DNA of 64,000 nucleotides. It comes from Acanthopleura granulata (Eukaryota; Mollusca; Polyplacophora; Chitonida; Chitonidae). The stretch spans positions 19,050,120 to 19,114,119 of the forward strand of contig JABBOT010000002.1 of assembly GCA_016165875.1 (NCBI GenBank), read 5' to 3'. Shown here one piece after another: positions 35,361-48,307 of the stretch. The notes below the pieces were generated by a model. That model saw only the letters and a list, made by a program, of their open reading frames with translations, ran no database searches and was not told the origin of the DNA. Each line of letters opens with the position of its first letter. Within the stretch, counting starts at the first letter, position 1. The translations under genes were made by a program, and so were the position numbers.

Positions 35361-36039
35361 GTGCCCCTGTGTATGTCTCACTTGAAATTCGTCTGGGTAA
35401 GTTAAACTATACAGAATGAAAAGGAAATGTTTTACAGGCACGCAGTTCTTAACCTTTTACCCTGATTACTTTGATATTTTTCTGGTCATTGCATCCTTAT
35501 GGCTCATTATATTTGTTAAACCTCTGATCAGGTGATACGTTGGAGTAATCCTTAAATGCAACATCACACATCTGTTTTCTGTGGCTGTCCTTGTTAAAAT
35601 GAAATGCATGACATGGTGTGAGGTACGAAAAGGTGACAGAAATTTTATTTTCAAAGGTTAGAGACGTAGACTCTATTGTTCCAGTGTGGAAACATTCAAG
35701 TCTGAGAGTGCTATGCGTCGTCAGGCAGATTTATAGGTTTGCAAATGTGCCTGGACACTGGATATTGTCATAGGGATAGTGTCTGTAGACGAAAACTTTG
35801 GAATCTAGCTGGAGTCGCCTTGCAAAACGCTGGAATTTCCTTCCCTGACGCCCAACGCATAAAATGGTCGTCCTAGTTGTCATCGCTGTGGCGTTCCTGG
35901 GACTCGTTTTACAAAGCTGTCGCATTGCTACCTCAAGAGCATTTACTTATTTTTTTTTTTTTACTAAATACTGACATGGACACTACGCGTAGTGCATTTT
36001 ACGACTACTTCATATTAAAGACGCACCTCCAGTGAGGCA

Positions 36040-36310
36040 GCGGTGGATATGAGCACATGGGCCTGTGTGGCGGAGGGGGCGGAGGGAGTTAGCGCCTTAG
36101 TGCAGCGTGGAGACCCATGAGCCTCTCACCAATGCGGTTGCTGTGAGTTCAAGTCCAGCTCATGCTGACTGCCTCTCAGGCCGTCCATGTTCTGGTATGG
36201 TCTGCGAGCAACCTGCGGATGGCCGAGCGTTGTTCCGGGCTCTCCTCGGTCCCCCCCCCCCCCACTCTATTGCTGGCCGCCATAGTGTAAGTGTAAGTGA
36301 AATGAGTACA
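36040..36310 (+). mobile_element. SINE copy, family A, with tRNA-like head
   Basis: It has a tRNA-like head (CTCTCACCAATGCGGTTGC, then a B box GAGTTCAAGTCC), followed by the family A body (GTCTGCGAGCAACCTGCGGA, TATTGCTGGCCGCC). A run of 14 C interrupts it. It shows that family A is tRNA-derived and gives its 5'-to-3' direction. Confidence 0.78.
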
Positions 36311-38988
36311 GAAAGAGGTCAAGCCTCAAGCATCTCCCATCTGTACAGCTCACCGCTGCTAAATCAGTGAAATATGTTGTAGTACGACGTAAAAACAATA
36401 CTGTCCTGAATAATAAGTGCCGCTATCATCATTAAAAAATGCCTTTCCGGAAATGAAAAACAAATGGTAAGAAACAAACCAAGGAGCAAGGTCCGGAGCT
36501 TGATCGAATCGGAGCTGCCTGACCAGTCTTTCATTTCTGATCAATAGAAATTTTGTTAACTAAATGAAAAAAAAAAAATAAATGGAGAAAAGTTGTTTAT
36601 TCGCTACAAAGAATTTTTTCGTGCAAATTAAATATCCAGCATTTTCCTTCCCGTCTTGCCAAATTAATAATTATACACCTTCCACCATTCTCCTTACAGT
36701 CGGCAACATGAGGCGCTGGAAGCAAACACTTTGGTTAAACAATCAAATGGCCTTAATTCCTCGCCAAAGGCGTAAACTTTGCAAAATCCTAGAAAAATAT
36801 CTAGTAGACTTTACTTTTTGTACGAGTACTGTTTACAAACGTCCAGTCTAAAACCCAGGAGCTTGACCAAAGCCCGGCTCGGAAAACGGCTTTTGTGTAA
36901 AATGGGTGACACAGTTTTGACGGAAATGATGCCAACTTAATTCGAATTTAAAACTTAAGTCTACCATTCAAGAAATCTACATACTAACAGTGTATATAAT
37001 AGTAACAGTTTACTCGTCTACCAGACACAAACAAGTTGGCCAGGTTGTCTCGAGTGGTACGTATAAATGTTGTTCCATGTCCCATCGGCTCTTATTCATC
37101 AGTTCATAGGCTATGGTAATTTTAGAGGGGTCTTTCTAACGCCGTTGTGTATTCGTGTGTTTAGTTTTCACTCAGCGCGGACCTGATCGAAACACTTCAT
37201 TGAAAGGTTCCCAGTCGAACCTGAAACTTTATCCATAGAGAACAACACCGCGTATTCCACCTGCTCCCGGGTATGCAAATAACGGGCATATTGTTTTTCC
37301 GGGTTTCCATGACGACGGGGAAATCTGAGTTTGGCTGGTCTGAAAGAGTGGGAGCAAAAACACTATTTACCTCTTTTGAGCAGGAAACGAAACTATTCAC
37401 CTTTTAGAGAACATGGGCTCGAGTTTTCAACCTCCACAGAGAACAACGAGCACTTTTCTTAAGACAGTTGTATTTTGTCAAACAGACTCGAGTGACTTGC
37501 AAGCGTTGATATTATAGGTGGAATGTGCGGAATTCTACCTATAGCTTAACGACGTAATCAGGAATATATGCATATAGGTACTTAACAGGTATTGTTTTTT
37601 TATTTTGTTTTCAACTTGGTCGCGTTTATTAAATATTTCTTTTTAGTTAACTCCACAGACCCACCCATAAAGCGTGAAATCATTGCAAAATATATAAATG
37701 AATACGATATTTCCCTTGAATATATGAAATTGTCTCCTCGTTTTATATCTGCCATACCACACTGCTGCTTACATCTATGGGGTATAAGCAGGCCTATACC
37801 ACAAATGAACTTTTCCACGGATGTAGTTTGATCGCTACGCTTTAGCAGTTAGTTTCATAACCTGATGCGTATATGGGTTAGAAAAGTATAAGGTTTGCTC
37901 ATTAAATATGTTCATGTATGTACATCTGGAAAAAAATTCTTGAAGTGTTCATGTAAAATATGTCCCGTTAAAAATATGTATAAATGCATATAAAATGCTT
38001 GCTAAATTAATACAGCTGAAAATAAGTATAACCCTTTACAATCTAGTGTTACACAGTATGCAGTCATGTTTTCTCCCTCCTTCAATAATGGGCCAGAACG
38101 CGTCACTGCAGGAGTATTGTGTCGACCTTGTTACTTTGGAGTGGCCTATTTTGTGAAGGTGGGTTAAGTTTCATGACTTCGTGAAGAATCGTCAAATTTG
38201 CATCGGTGTCCAGCCGGGAAGACGTAACCGCGTGTTGTGTACAGTCAGACACGGGTATGTGGCTCCTGTCCGTGACGGGTGTCTCCTCAGAGAGATCTTA
38301 GCGGAATTATCGCGAGATCACGTGGATCATGCCCTGACGGCACGAAGCTAAATTATCGCCTATAGATCCAATCACCGGAGAGGAATCGCAATGGCGAAAG
38401 CCGAAGATCACATACACTGGGAGTTTTACAGACGATACAATCTGAAGAAGCAAGACCTGATATCGTCATTGTTACCTCACTGTTTTCATGTTGTAGTACA
38501 CACAAGCTAATGCGTTAGAGATTGCACATCTATATTTGCAGTCTAATTATAGTTGAGGTACATGTATTTATGTCCACTTCAGGTTTCTATAAACAGCATA
38601 AATAATCAATGCACAAAAATGATGGAAACCATAAATTGTTTCCACACAAATAGGCGTGACACGTCGACTTGGAATGATATTGACAGCCTTGTATTGCAAT
38701 AAAAAAATATCGTATATAATATTTAACTATTCAAATTTTATAAAATCAGAAGCTTCACACATGAAGTAAACAAATTCTGTGCAGTTTATTTCAGAAGTGC
38801 CATTTTGTGATGGTGTAGACATATACAACCAACAGAATAAGGTTTTTTCTCTTATCTTTTGCAAGATTTACATTTGTTATATGCATATTTTCTCCGAGCG
38901 TGATATCGTTTTTTGTGGTACGGCGGATTGCGTCGTCTCAATTGCTTGTTGGCGGAGGAGCCATTGGATACATTAGTTTGAGAAAGTA

Positions 38989-39087
38989 TTTATTTGTTTA
39001 TTTAATTCGTGTTTCACGCTGTACTCCAGAGCATTTCACTTCACCTCTGGCAGACCCCGGGAAACCCACAATCATTAGCAGATTATA
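38989..39087 (-). mobile_element. 5'-truncated SINE copy, family A, with 15-bp target-site duplication
   Basis: Exact repeats TAGTTTGAGAAAGTA at 38974-38988 and 39088-39102 flank 99 bases that match only the 3' end of the family (minus strand, tail at the left). Confidence 0.9.
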
Positions 39088-42000
39088 TAGTTTGAGAAAG
39101 TAAGAATGGATCGTGCACTGTATATCTATTAACATGAATGTCAAATGCATAGGGCCCTTATTTTACCTTATGTACCGACGGCAAAAATGGGTGTGTATAT
39201 CATATATCCTGTTTGAATAAGACAAATTGATGTTCCGCATAACATGATTTGTTCCATGGATGTCTACTTTCTGTGTGTATTATAACTATATAGGCTACAG
39301 TTTTAATCAGAGTAGACTGTGTTCAATAATAGCCTGACTTTTTAAAGTGGACAATTTCTTCACTTTAGCAGACATTATAGTAATATTTACGGTAAACAGC
39401 TAAAATATTTTATATCATTACTTCCCCTCGAATTTTTGTATACATGTATGTGGAACCTCATTGTCTTTCTCCTGTTTCCTTAAGTGGAAACTTAGCTATA
39501 AATGTGATATATAACTTGAAGATGTCGAGTAATTAATTACTTGCTAATTGTTCTGATTGAAACGTCCTTTTTGTGTTAAGTTTGAGGAAGGGATTAGAGA
39601 CAAGAGGTCATTTCATCACAGAGAGTGTTATTTTCTCGCTAAACACGGAAGGGTTAAGTGGTCTGTTAGGAACAAGGCTGTCCGTGGTTAACGGATCTAT
39701 TGTTAATCGCGCAGATTGATGGACTTTATAAGCTAATTTCCTGGCGCTAAATACAATAGAATCCCCAAGGCATATTATAGGGCCAATGCAGTGACAATGG
39801 AAATATATTCATTATGGCCAACAGGTCATTTTTCTTAGCCTTTTCTCTAGCGTGCATTTTACCTTAGACAGACTTTGGTTGCAGTTCCTTATCACAACCT
39901 TACGCCGTAAAAGGGCTCTTCCGGGTTCTTGGGAACTTAAAAATCCTGTCCGGCGATTTGACACTCCTGTAGAGATTCTCTGAATGATGGATTGCCATAA
40001 TGCTGCCATATAAACAAGCACGCTTGTACAGTACACAGGCTAGCTATATACGAACATTAAATCGTCTTACTATTAACTCGCAAAAAATTTTAAATTTTTA
40101 TTCTAAACATGGACCTAAGTTTATGATTAAGATAATACATTTATTCAGGTAATGGTGCTTTTGAAAGAATTCCCAAATGTAGGATTTACAAATAAATTCC
40201 AGTTGTAGAAAAACACAAGAACTGCAAACAACGTCACGATGATAACATTTTTTCTTTCTTTCTAGACTGGGATTTCGCCACACTGTATACTGCCTGATGT
40301 TGTAAGATCCATTTCAGATTCGAGGCCTGATTCTGTTGGTGGCAACTTTTTTTGTCAATCATTCATTTTATAGCCTTAATCCTAAATTTTGGAAAGTTGT
40401 GATCCAGCATCGTCATAATGCTAATGTTCCTTAGAAGCATAGCTCATGCAGTTGTGTTTCACTCAGTGATATTCAAATTCTATTGCTTTCATATACATAC
40501 TACCGTTAGATGTTCACATCACACACATGATTGTTCGTGTTTCCATTATTTATCTTTGTTCAGTTCTTGCTCCAAGACGACACGTGTTGGGCTTTTCCGC
40601 AACAGTAACCAGGAGTTTTCTCTTTGGTTCAAGCTGTCGGTAGCACTTGACCAGCGCCGGATAAGTGATCTGCTCACTGGCGTTTGGGCACTGACCACTT
40701 GATGGTTTGGTAATAGTCTGGGCGCACTTTTCCTTCTGGCTTCGCTCGGTGAAATAGAAAAGGCTAAAGAGCTACGATAAAGGCCCGAATCTGCCCACTT
40801 GACATTAGTACTTGAGTGATGTGGTGGTGACAACGCCGAGCTGGGCCATTTATCCTGCCGTGTACCATTCACAGACGGGTCCAAATTCTTGCTGTCGACG
40901 GCCGAAGAATGCCATTTCCTTGTGCGATACTGACCTAGCAGGAAGTGCACGTGTGGGTGAGAGCTGGCGTTGGCGGTAATTGCTCGGCAAATGATAGATG
41001 CCGTATTTATCGAGAAATGATCGGCTAAAATGGGCTTTTCCTTGGAAATTATGAAGATTATAGCAAACAGTCTCAACGTGGGGTCATGATTTAATCGGAC
41101 ATAATGACAATTAGTACTCAAATTAACTACAATTTATATTTGTTTATTTTTATAAATTGACGACTCAATGAACAACGCGCGGACAAGCACGTCTATGTTG
41201 TTAGCCAAAGTTCTTCACGTCGACACTTGAAGATTGCTCTTGGATAATATTAAGGATACTGTTTGACACAGCGAAATCTGTTCGACTTTTGACGTCTGGA
41301 ACACGTCTCAACAAGCTTTGACCGCAGGCGTTATCAATTTTCCAGCTGATAAGGCTGAAAATTGAGCATTGTATTCTAACAAATTATGCAAAATACTATA
41401 TACGTTGTTTTGCTTCTAGTGATTTTTAATTGAAACGAATATTGTACTAGCTGTAATTTGTATGATTTGATTCTAAAATCTATACAGAATTCGCACGATT
41501 CGCTTTTGTTGGGTTTTGCAAGTCATGTGAATGGGGTTCTCTTAGCTTCGAGCAGCAGACCTAAGATGATTTAGTTCTTGTGTGGATTGTGCATGAAGTG
41601 CATTTTTCAAATGCGCATGCGTCGCAGCTTGTGAGCTCATGTCAGTCATTTTTATCTCAATAACATGAGCATTTATAGTACGTATTCAAGTTTCCGCTAG
41701 CCACATGTAGAGATTCAAACTTATCTTACTTCTAACTATAACAAGGATATTCTTAATGAAACATGCGTTTTAGTGCCAGTAATGCTTTTTAGATTCTTTT
41801 AATGACCAGAATACAGCTAAGGAATATACTGGGAAATCCACCAAACAGCTCATTAATCAGTCACTTATATGACATGAGTTTTATACGTTTTTTGGCAATT
41901 TTAATTTATACACCGCCCTTTGCACACCAAATACAATGATCGTAATTATGTAACTTTAATTTTAATTAAAATATACAGTATTCGAGGGTTTCGTGCACAT

Positions 42001-43030
42001 AGACTTATGATATGTCTGTCAGGATAAACAATTTCACGACGCTACATTTACTCATAAGAAGCTCTTGATAACGATGTCAGTACCTGTCCATTGGAACGTC
42101 TTGTTATGGTAAAACATTAAAAGAAGTTTTCGATAAAAAAAGGTCTTATCTACTGCACTTCCTCACCAACTTCTACACATCAAAGAAGATCTATCAGCTG
42201 TAAGTAGTCAGAATTCTTCAGCGTTGCGTAACTCAAAAACAGTTTCACATCATCAACATTTAAAACATTCATTCAGTATGATATGTCTGAAATGCACTCT
42301 GCATTAATTAATTATCTTGGCATGCTGTCCCAAATCCATGCTTGTTACTGTTAAATTTATTGCCCCAATCTCCTTTTTCACTTGAACCTGTGCTGAACTC
42401 TGAAGCGGTCCTGTCTTGGAAGAAACGCGTTGCCCTTTTTTCAACAACTTGTCGACTGGAGAGAAACACCCTCTTTCATCTTTTCAAGTGAGGCGCGCGC
42501 TCCCGAAATTCTCTTCCCCGTTCCACCGACATTGAATGATCGCTGCGACCCTGCACAATGGTCAAACATCCGAGGGAAATTTCGCCTATAGTAGAGCAAA
42601 GTCAAGCCTTGTGAATAAATAGTTTTGGAAAGGATACACTTTGTATTGTTCTTTTCAAAGACTGGACGCCTCGGCCAAGGAAGGCTTTCAAACCACGGGG
42701 ATACAGTGGAGTTCTCTTGACATTAAGGCGACAAAGATGAGCTAGGAGGGAAGCTCATGAATATGGGTGATTGGTGTATCACTTCCTTTCGCCGGAGCGC
42801 GATTGACAGCCGAAAAGGCCATGGAGATCGACAACGACAGGGTTAATTTCTCAGCAATTTACTGGGAATCGAGGAAAAGGTCGTTTTCTGTGTCGCTGCT
42901 CAGAAAATTACACAAATACTTTGGAAGGGCTGTTTGAATTTCAGATTTACCATTTTCTACGCCACCAAGTACCGGAAGCTGGCCCACATCTGACTGGCTC
43001 TAACAAGTAAAAGCTTCTCGGCCGTCGCTC

Positions 43031-43057
43031 CGCTAATGGCGCGCGCTGCAATTAGCG
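43031..43057. promoter_or_regulatory. Inverted pair of TAAT homeodomain-like sites
   Basis: CGCTAAT and ATTAGCG are exact inverse complements 13 bases apart, around GCGCGC. They lie in a GC-richer block of the HLCS-SIM intergenic region. Enhancer function is only inferred. Confidence 0.3.
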
Positions 43058-45174
43058 CCAACAAACGACTCACCGCCTCGGATTTTCTCCTTAAACGATA
43101 TTTGTTCCCCGGAATGAAAGTTAAAGAAATACGTCAGGCGTCCAAGATGTGATATTCACTGGCTAATAGGTTGTTCTTCGACCCAAGTGTCTTGTCATTG
43201 TGTTACCAAGGCGCTAGAAGAAAGCTCTATGGACAGGGGTATGGTTAATCCACTATAGGGCCGGCGGATCTTTTCTTACCGGAAGTCAGTTGGCCTATTT
43301 TCTCAGCTAACTAGATATTGGTTGATTTCATCATGAGGTTATTTGTAACCCAACTGCTTATTTAATGTGCATCTTTGTGTACGCCTCAAGTCTGTTTTGC
43401 ATTCCCTTCCTTGGGAATGACCTGGATTTAGTATTTGTCGCCATAAGGTGAATATAGCTACAGACGTATGTCCGGAGGATTTAAGCACTTAACTGAATGT
43501 AAGTAAGTAATGTATGTCATTTGTGCCTCAATCCATTGAACCATAATAAAGGCAAGACATATAATCTTAAGTATATACACTGTTGGAGATAAAAGACTTA
43601 TGTTTGCTGACAGGTTTCTCTTAGTGCTAAATCATTTCCGTTATAAACCGGGAACAAGTGAATTTCGCTTACGTGCATGTGTGTATCATATTTTACTTTG
43701 ATAGGATGGGTTTAAAGTTGCTCTCGTGATTAAGCGTTAAAGTTGAAGCATTCGTACGATATACTGGTCAGAAGAATACAGCCTAACGTCACTTATTTAG
43801 AGATTGAATCCCATATTTTAAAATACATTTTTTTATTTTTGATTATTGAAAATAAAAAAATCACAGCAGAGATTTGCTACCAAGAACATTGTCCTAGTAC
43901 CAAGTTGCTACCACATTGTTAACACAAAAATATTGGGAAAGAATACAAAAGCACTAATATAAAACATACGTGTAACATGTCTTGTCTGTTGGTCCTTTGA
44001 CGAACCACTCTGAACGATTCCTTCAGTTAATATACCGGTAGGCCTGCTTCAGTTTTTTCTGCATTATCATTCGGTGTCCAGGTCTCGACGCTGCATATTG
44101 AATGCCTTTATCATGTCGCCATATGGTATAAAGTCAACAGAGCGCTGGCCGTGCACTCCGGCCTTCTCACCTGACAACTCACCTGAAGGCGGAGAATGGC
44201 GGAGAAACACGAGGGCTCTTCTAACTTGATGGTTGGATAAGAGCTCTTGAGGCGAACACCTCAGTTTGCTCAAGTGGCCAACGATTCTATTGAAGATTAA
44301 AGCGGACGTCAAGACGTTACAAACAGGTGGCCTTTGTCAGCTGATGTCCATTTCAAGTTAGTGTCCATGATGGTTCAAGTTGACACGCGATGGGATTTGG
44401 CAGCTACGGACATGTCAACAGGTGTGGATGATTTGTCTTATACTTAATAGTTGACGGCGGCTATTGATGGGACAGAACCCATGGTCAGTTTTGATTTCAG
44501 CTGAATTTGAAATACTATTTAGTTAATTATTTTGTACCCTGTAAAATTTACCCAGAAATTTCCACACAAATTGCAGGCAAATGTAAGGCAAATACATCAT
44601 ACAGTGAATTTGGTGGTCTTATTAAAACTTCATCTTTTTATTTACGTCATAATTTGGGTTTTGGAGTCACCCCCTTGACAAGCCATTGACGAATATCACA
44701 TAGGTATGGCCATCAGTAATCACACCTTACGTCATCACCTTTATGCAAAATTTGCGACGGAAAATTATACAGTGAAATACCGGTATATTATCTTACAAAT
44801 CTCATAGATGAAACACCTAACAGTGTTTGAGTATTTCATAAAGAATCCTAAACTAGAAAATGTCAAAATAAAAATGAACATGTGCTTTTGTTGACACAAA
44901 AAGCCAAGAAATAGACTTCACTCAGACGTCATCTTTGAGACAGCCAGATCCGTGACGATGATCTGGAAACCAAACGTGAAAGTAGCTATGTGTCAGTGAA
45001 ATCAGACGTCAACATACATCTGCTCCGTTGCATTCCTGGGCAATAAGTAAGAAAGGACAGGTGTTCAGTGACCATGCACGTGTTCTTTGTCTATTTCTTC
45101 AATATAAACATCTGTGATTGTTTAAGGAGTGTTAAAGATTCATTTTAACCGTATAGTTTTGATTAGACGATATA

Positions 45175-45262
45175 TTCAAAGTGGTTTTCTCCAGTCGTAT
45201 TTTAGGGGCTTTAAGGGTGGAAAAACCCAGAATGCTCGGAGTAAACCTTGGACCTTTGGCAA
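45175..45262 (-). mobile_element. SINE-related fragment, variant A2
   Basis: It shares GGGTGG-AAAACCCAGAATGC and GGAGTAAACCTTGGACCTTT with the copy at 46257 (there GGGTGGAGAAAATCAGAGTG and GGAATAAACCACGGACTTTT). It is diverged. Confidence 0.5.
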
Positions 45263-46256
45263 GTAATGATGGACAATCCACATGTAGCCTACAGCACGCT
45301 ATATTGATGAAAGACAAATTGTCGTGAAACTGGACAACAGCCACACGAGTGTCGTCGATCGTTGTTTGTCAGTAAGCCCCCACGAACGGTGAGGGAAGGG
45401 AAATGTAGAAATTCTTTGTTCAAGAGAAATGTCCACATGTTGGTCTGCTAGCCACTTACATGTGCCTATCGGTCCAGGCAGCTAAGTGAACCAGACTGGC
45501 AGCTTTAGTCATATTTGTGACAAGATATAAAGTTTGTTTCGTTGACAGTATATGCCATTAATCATATTCCTTACCTTATTGTAATTATTTGCAAATTGAT
45601 GATCCAGCACATTTTTCCGTGTGCACTTTAGGTATATACTTTGCTGATTAGAAATTACTGTTCCTGGGTGATTATAAGCCTCCTGATGGTCATCCGACTC
45701 ATGGTGCACCTGTATACATAGCTGCATCATGCAGGGGCGCTTTCACAAAACTTTAATTCGTAGACGCTCCGAAATAATGTGTGGGAGTTATGACGCCTAT
45801 AGGCGGCGTGGTATACCTGGAAAATTTACATATACTGCTACGAATTGTTGGGAATATGACCACAGAACAGCACAGCGATAACTTAATACGTTTCCCTGGC
45901 TAATACATACCTCTTTTGGGATTTCATGATTAAAACTTTCAAACTATTCATTGAGTTTAACAGTCACAGAACCCTCTTTAAATCGACAAATGTGCAAATT
46001 CTTTCAGCAGCACGCCTCCTATATTTCAAAGGTGGTAGCTTGTTCCTGTCAATCCCTACCTTTGACGCTTCCAAACTTTATTGAGGTGAAACAAACCCTA
46101 TGTATCAAACTTTAATACCTTCAATGAGCAGAGGGACACCACCATTCTTACAGTTGCGAAAGATTACACTTTCATACATGCGATTACTTCATAACTTGGC
46201 CTCTGGCCATTTGCGTAGACGCTTGCACATATATGTTTCAGGTGCAGCGGAAATTC

Positions 46257-46397
46257 GATTTTGATTGATTGATTGTTTGGTGTTTAACGCCCTGCCCCAG
46301 AATTTGACACTAATGTGAGGGCGGTCAAGTTATATGGGTGGAGAAAATCAGAGTGCCTGGAATAAACCACGGACTTTTGCCAGGTACTTGACAAACT
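46257..46397 (-). mobile_element. SINE-related copy, variant A2
   Basis: Minus strand: CAAGTACCTGGCAAAAGTCC, then TCCACCCATATAACTTGACC, then GGGCGTTAAACACCAAAC and a CAATCAATCAATCA tail. The layout is the same as family A, with a different middle and tail. Confidence 0.65.
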
Positions 46398-47443
46398 TAT
46401 TGACTTAAAGCAAGAGTTGAATTCGGACACAGAACGACATTAATTAGCTGATCCAGCGAAGTCTGAATTTGAGTTTAACTTTTTTAAACTAAGTACACTA
46501 ATCCATACCTGAGATAAAACAAACGTACAGCAAGTCCAAGATGACCACAGCGTGACAGAACAGTTTCATCCATAAATAAAAGGAACAAAGTAAAGTATAA
46601 AATTCGTATTGCCAAGTTTGCCATAAGTATGTACTCTGTTGTCTTGTATAATGCAAACACGTAATGTACTCATCCACTGTTACAAGAATGACAACAAGCA
46701 GATATCATTTGCATCGCACTGTATTGCAGAAAACCGATAAACATAGAAGGTGCCAGTGTTATGTATCAGGACACCATTTATATATGAATTGTATTCAATA
46801 CAGGATAAATAAATATTATCCAACAGAAATTACGTAAAATGACACGTGACCAAGATAATATGTGACATTTACATCTATTGATTCTAAAGTCGTGAGAAAA
46901 GGCATTTTTCGGAAGCCTTTCGTCTCGTTTTCAACATAAATGAGTAAACACCGCTGCACAGAATGGGGTCAATACTGACTTCAAATATGTAGAATATGTA
47001 TGGACAACAATATCAGATCAGTTTGTATTCTCGTGGAATAGGTCTCTTTCCTTTGATATACGGTCTTGTATAATATCACCTAATCCACAGTACATGTATA
47101 AGGAGCCAATTTTTTTATTTTAATTATTATAGAGATTTGACAAAATAATGAGAATCATTCAGATTAAATTAAAGTGATAAATAAGCACAAGTTGTTACAT
47201 ACAAAGTGTTTTCCTCTTCAGAAAATTTGATCTGTGGCTACATATATTGCAAAGAGGACAACGACCTACATTGGTAAGACAAAACCGTACTGATAACAAT
47301 TTCAGCAGATGAAACAAATTTTGTTCATGGCCTAAATTGTTCATGGCCCATATGACCCATTGCTGATATCATCTAGCATTTGTCTGTTAGCTCATTTTAC
47401 CCTGACAATATCGTTAGTAGATGTACGTATCTTCCCTCCCATT

Positions 47444-47449
47444 TTTATT
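47444..47449 (-). terminator. SIM: Candidate poly(A) signal of SIM
   Basis: TTTATT on the + strand reads AATAAA on the SIM strand, about 860 bases after the stop. ATTAAA at about 47644-47649 is an alternative. Neither can be preferred from sequence alone. Confidence 0.25.
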
Positions 47450-48307
47450 CCTATCCATACACCCAAAGAATTCTTCATGTATGTTCGTTGAAGATCGTCA
47501 ACCACGGAAGAAGACGAAAATTTACAAGAAACCCCCCACCATGAAACAGATATACATTATGCTTGATAATTTACCCGATTGCCAAAACAACTTCATTCGT
47601 GACAGGGGTTTCATTCGGTGCATTTCGCCGTTAACATCTAACCATTTAATTAAGGCACAATATAGATCATTCAATCATAAAATATTATAATATTTGATCG
47701 AAATTAAGTCAGACTACATCATGACCAACCCCAGCATTCGAAAACTTTGAAAACCAAAATTGGTAGCACCAGAAGGTCTCTATACTGACAAGGACAAGAT
47801 CTATATATTACATGATTTGAGTACAGAGCAAACGTATGTGATCATTAAGACATGAAATACTCAAGCAGACAGTTAAAATCAGTATTCTGGGACAAATACT
47901 ACAAATAATCTATATGCACATCCTACTCATTGAGGTATCTAAGACAAGTTGCCAGACAAAATCTTTCTGGAAATTGACACCGACGTAAATGAGTTATGTT
48001 TCGTATGAGAAACCGAGCAAAACAGTCATTTTATCATGACTAGTATATTTTTATGCAAACTTAATAGTCCATTTTAACTATTGTTCGCAAACTCCCAGAC
48101 GATGAGGGGCCATATGTACCATTGATTGTCACCAGTGAAAGTGCTAGCATATCTACACACGACATTTTTAGCTTGAACCATTCAGTCTCTGCCAGACCTT
48201 TATATTATATATTATATTGTGTTGCCAGACCGAAGGCCAGTTTGGCACATTCATAAACCACAAACTTCATAGAGTATTTGTTAATTTTCGGTACCGTATA
48301 AAATAAG

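Larger units (their letters stand above)
35361..48307. other. Intergenic region between convergent HLCS and SIM
   Basis: It is about 13 kb without a recognised gene. It contains SINE copies at 36040, 38989, 45175 and 46257, a 191-codon minus-strand frame at 40546-41121, and GC-richer blocks near 38170-38510 and 42400-43160 that could be regulatory. The left part of SIM's 3' UTR also falls in it. Confidence 0.5.

Noticed and set aside
36107..36370. 87-codon plus-strand frame
   Set aside because: It lies almost wholly inside a SINE copy.
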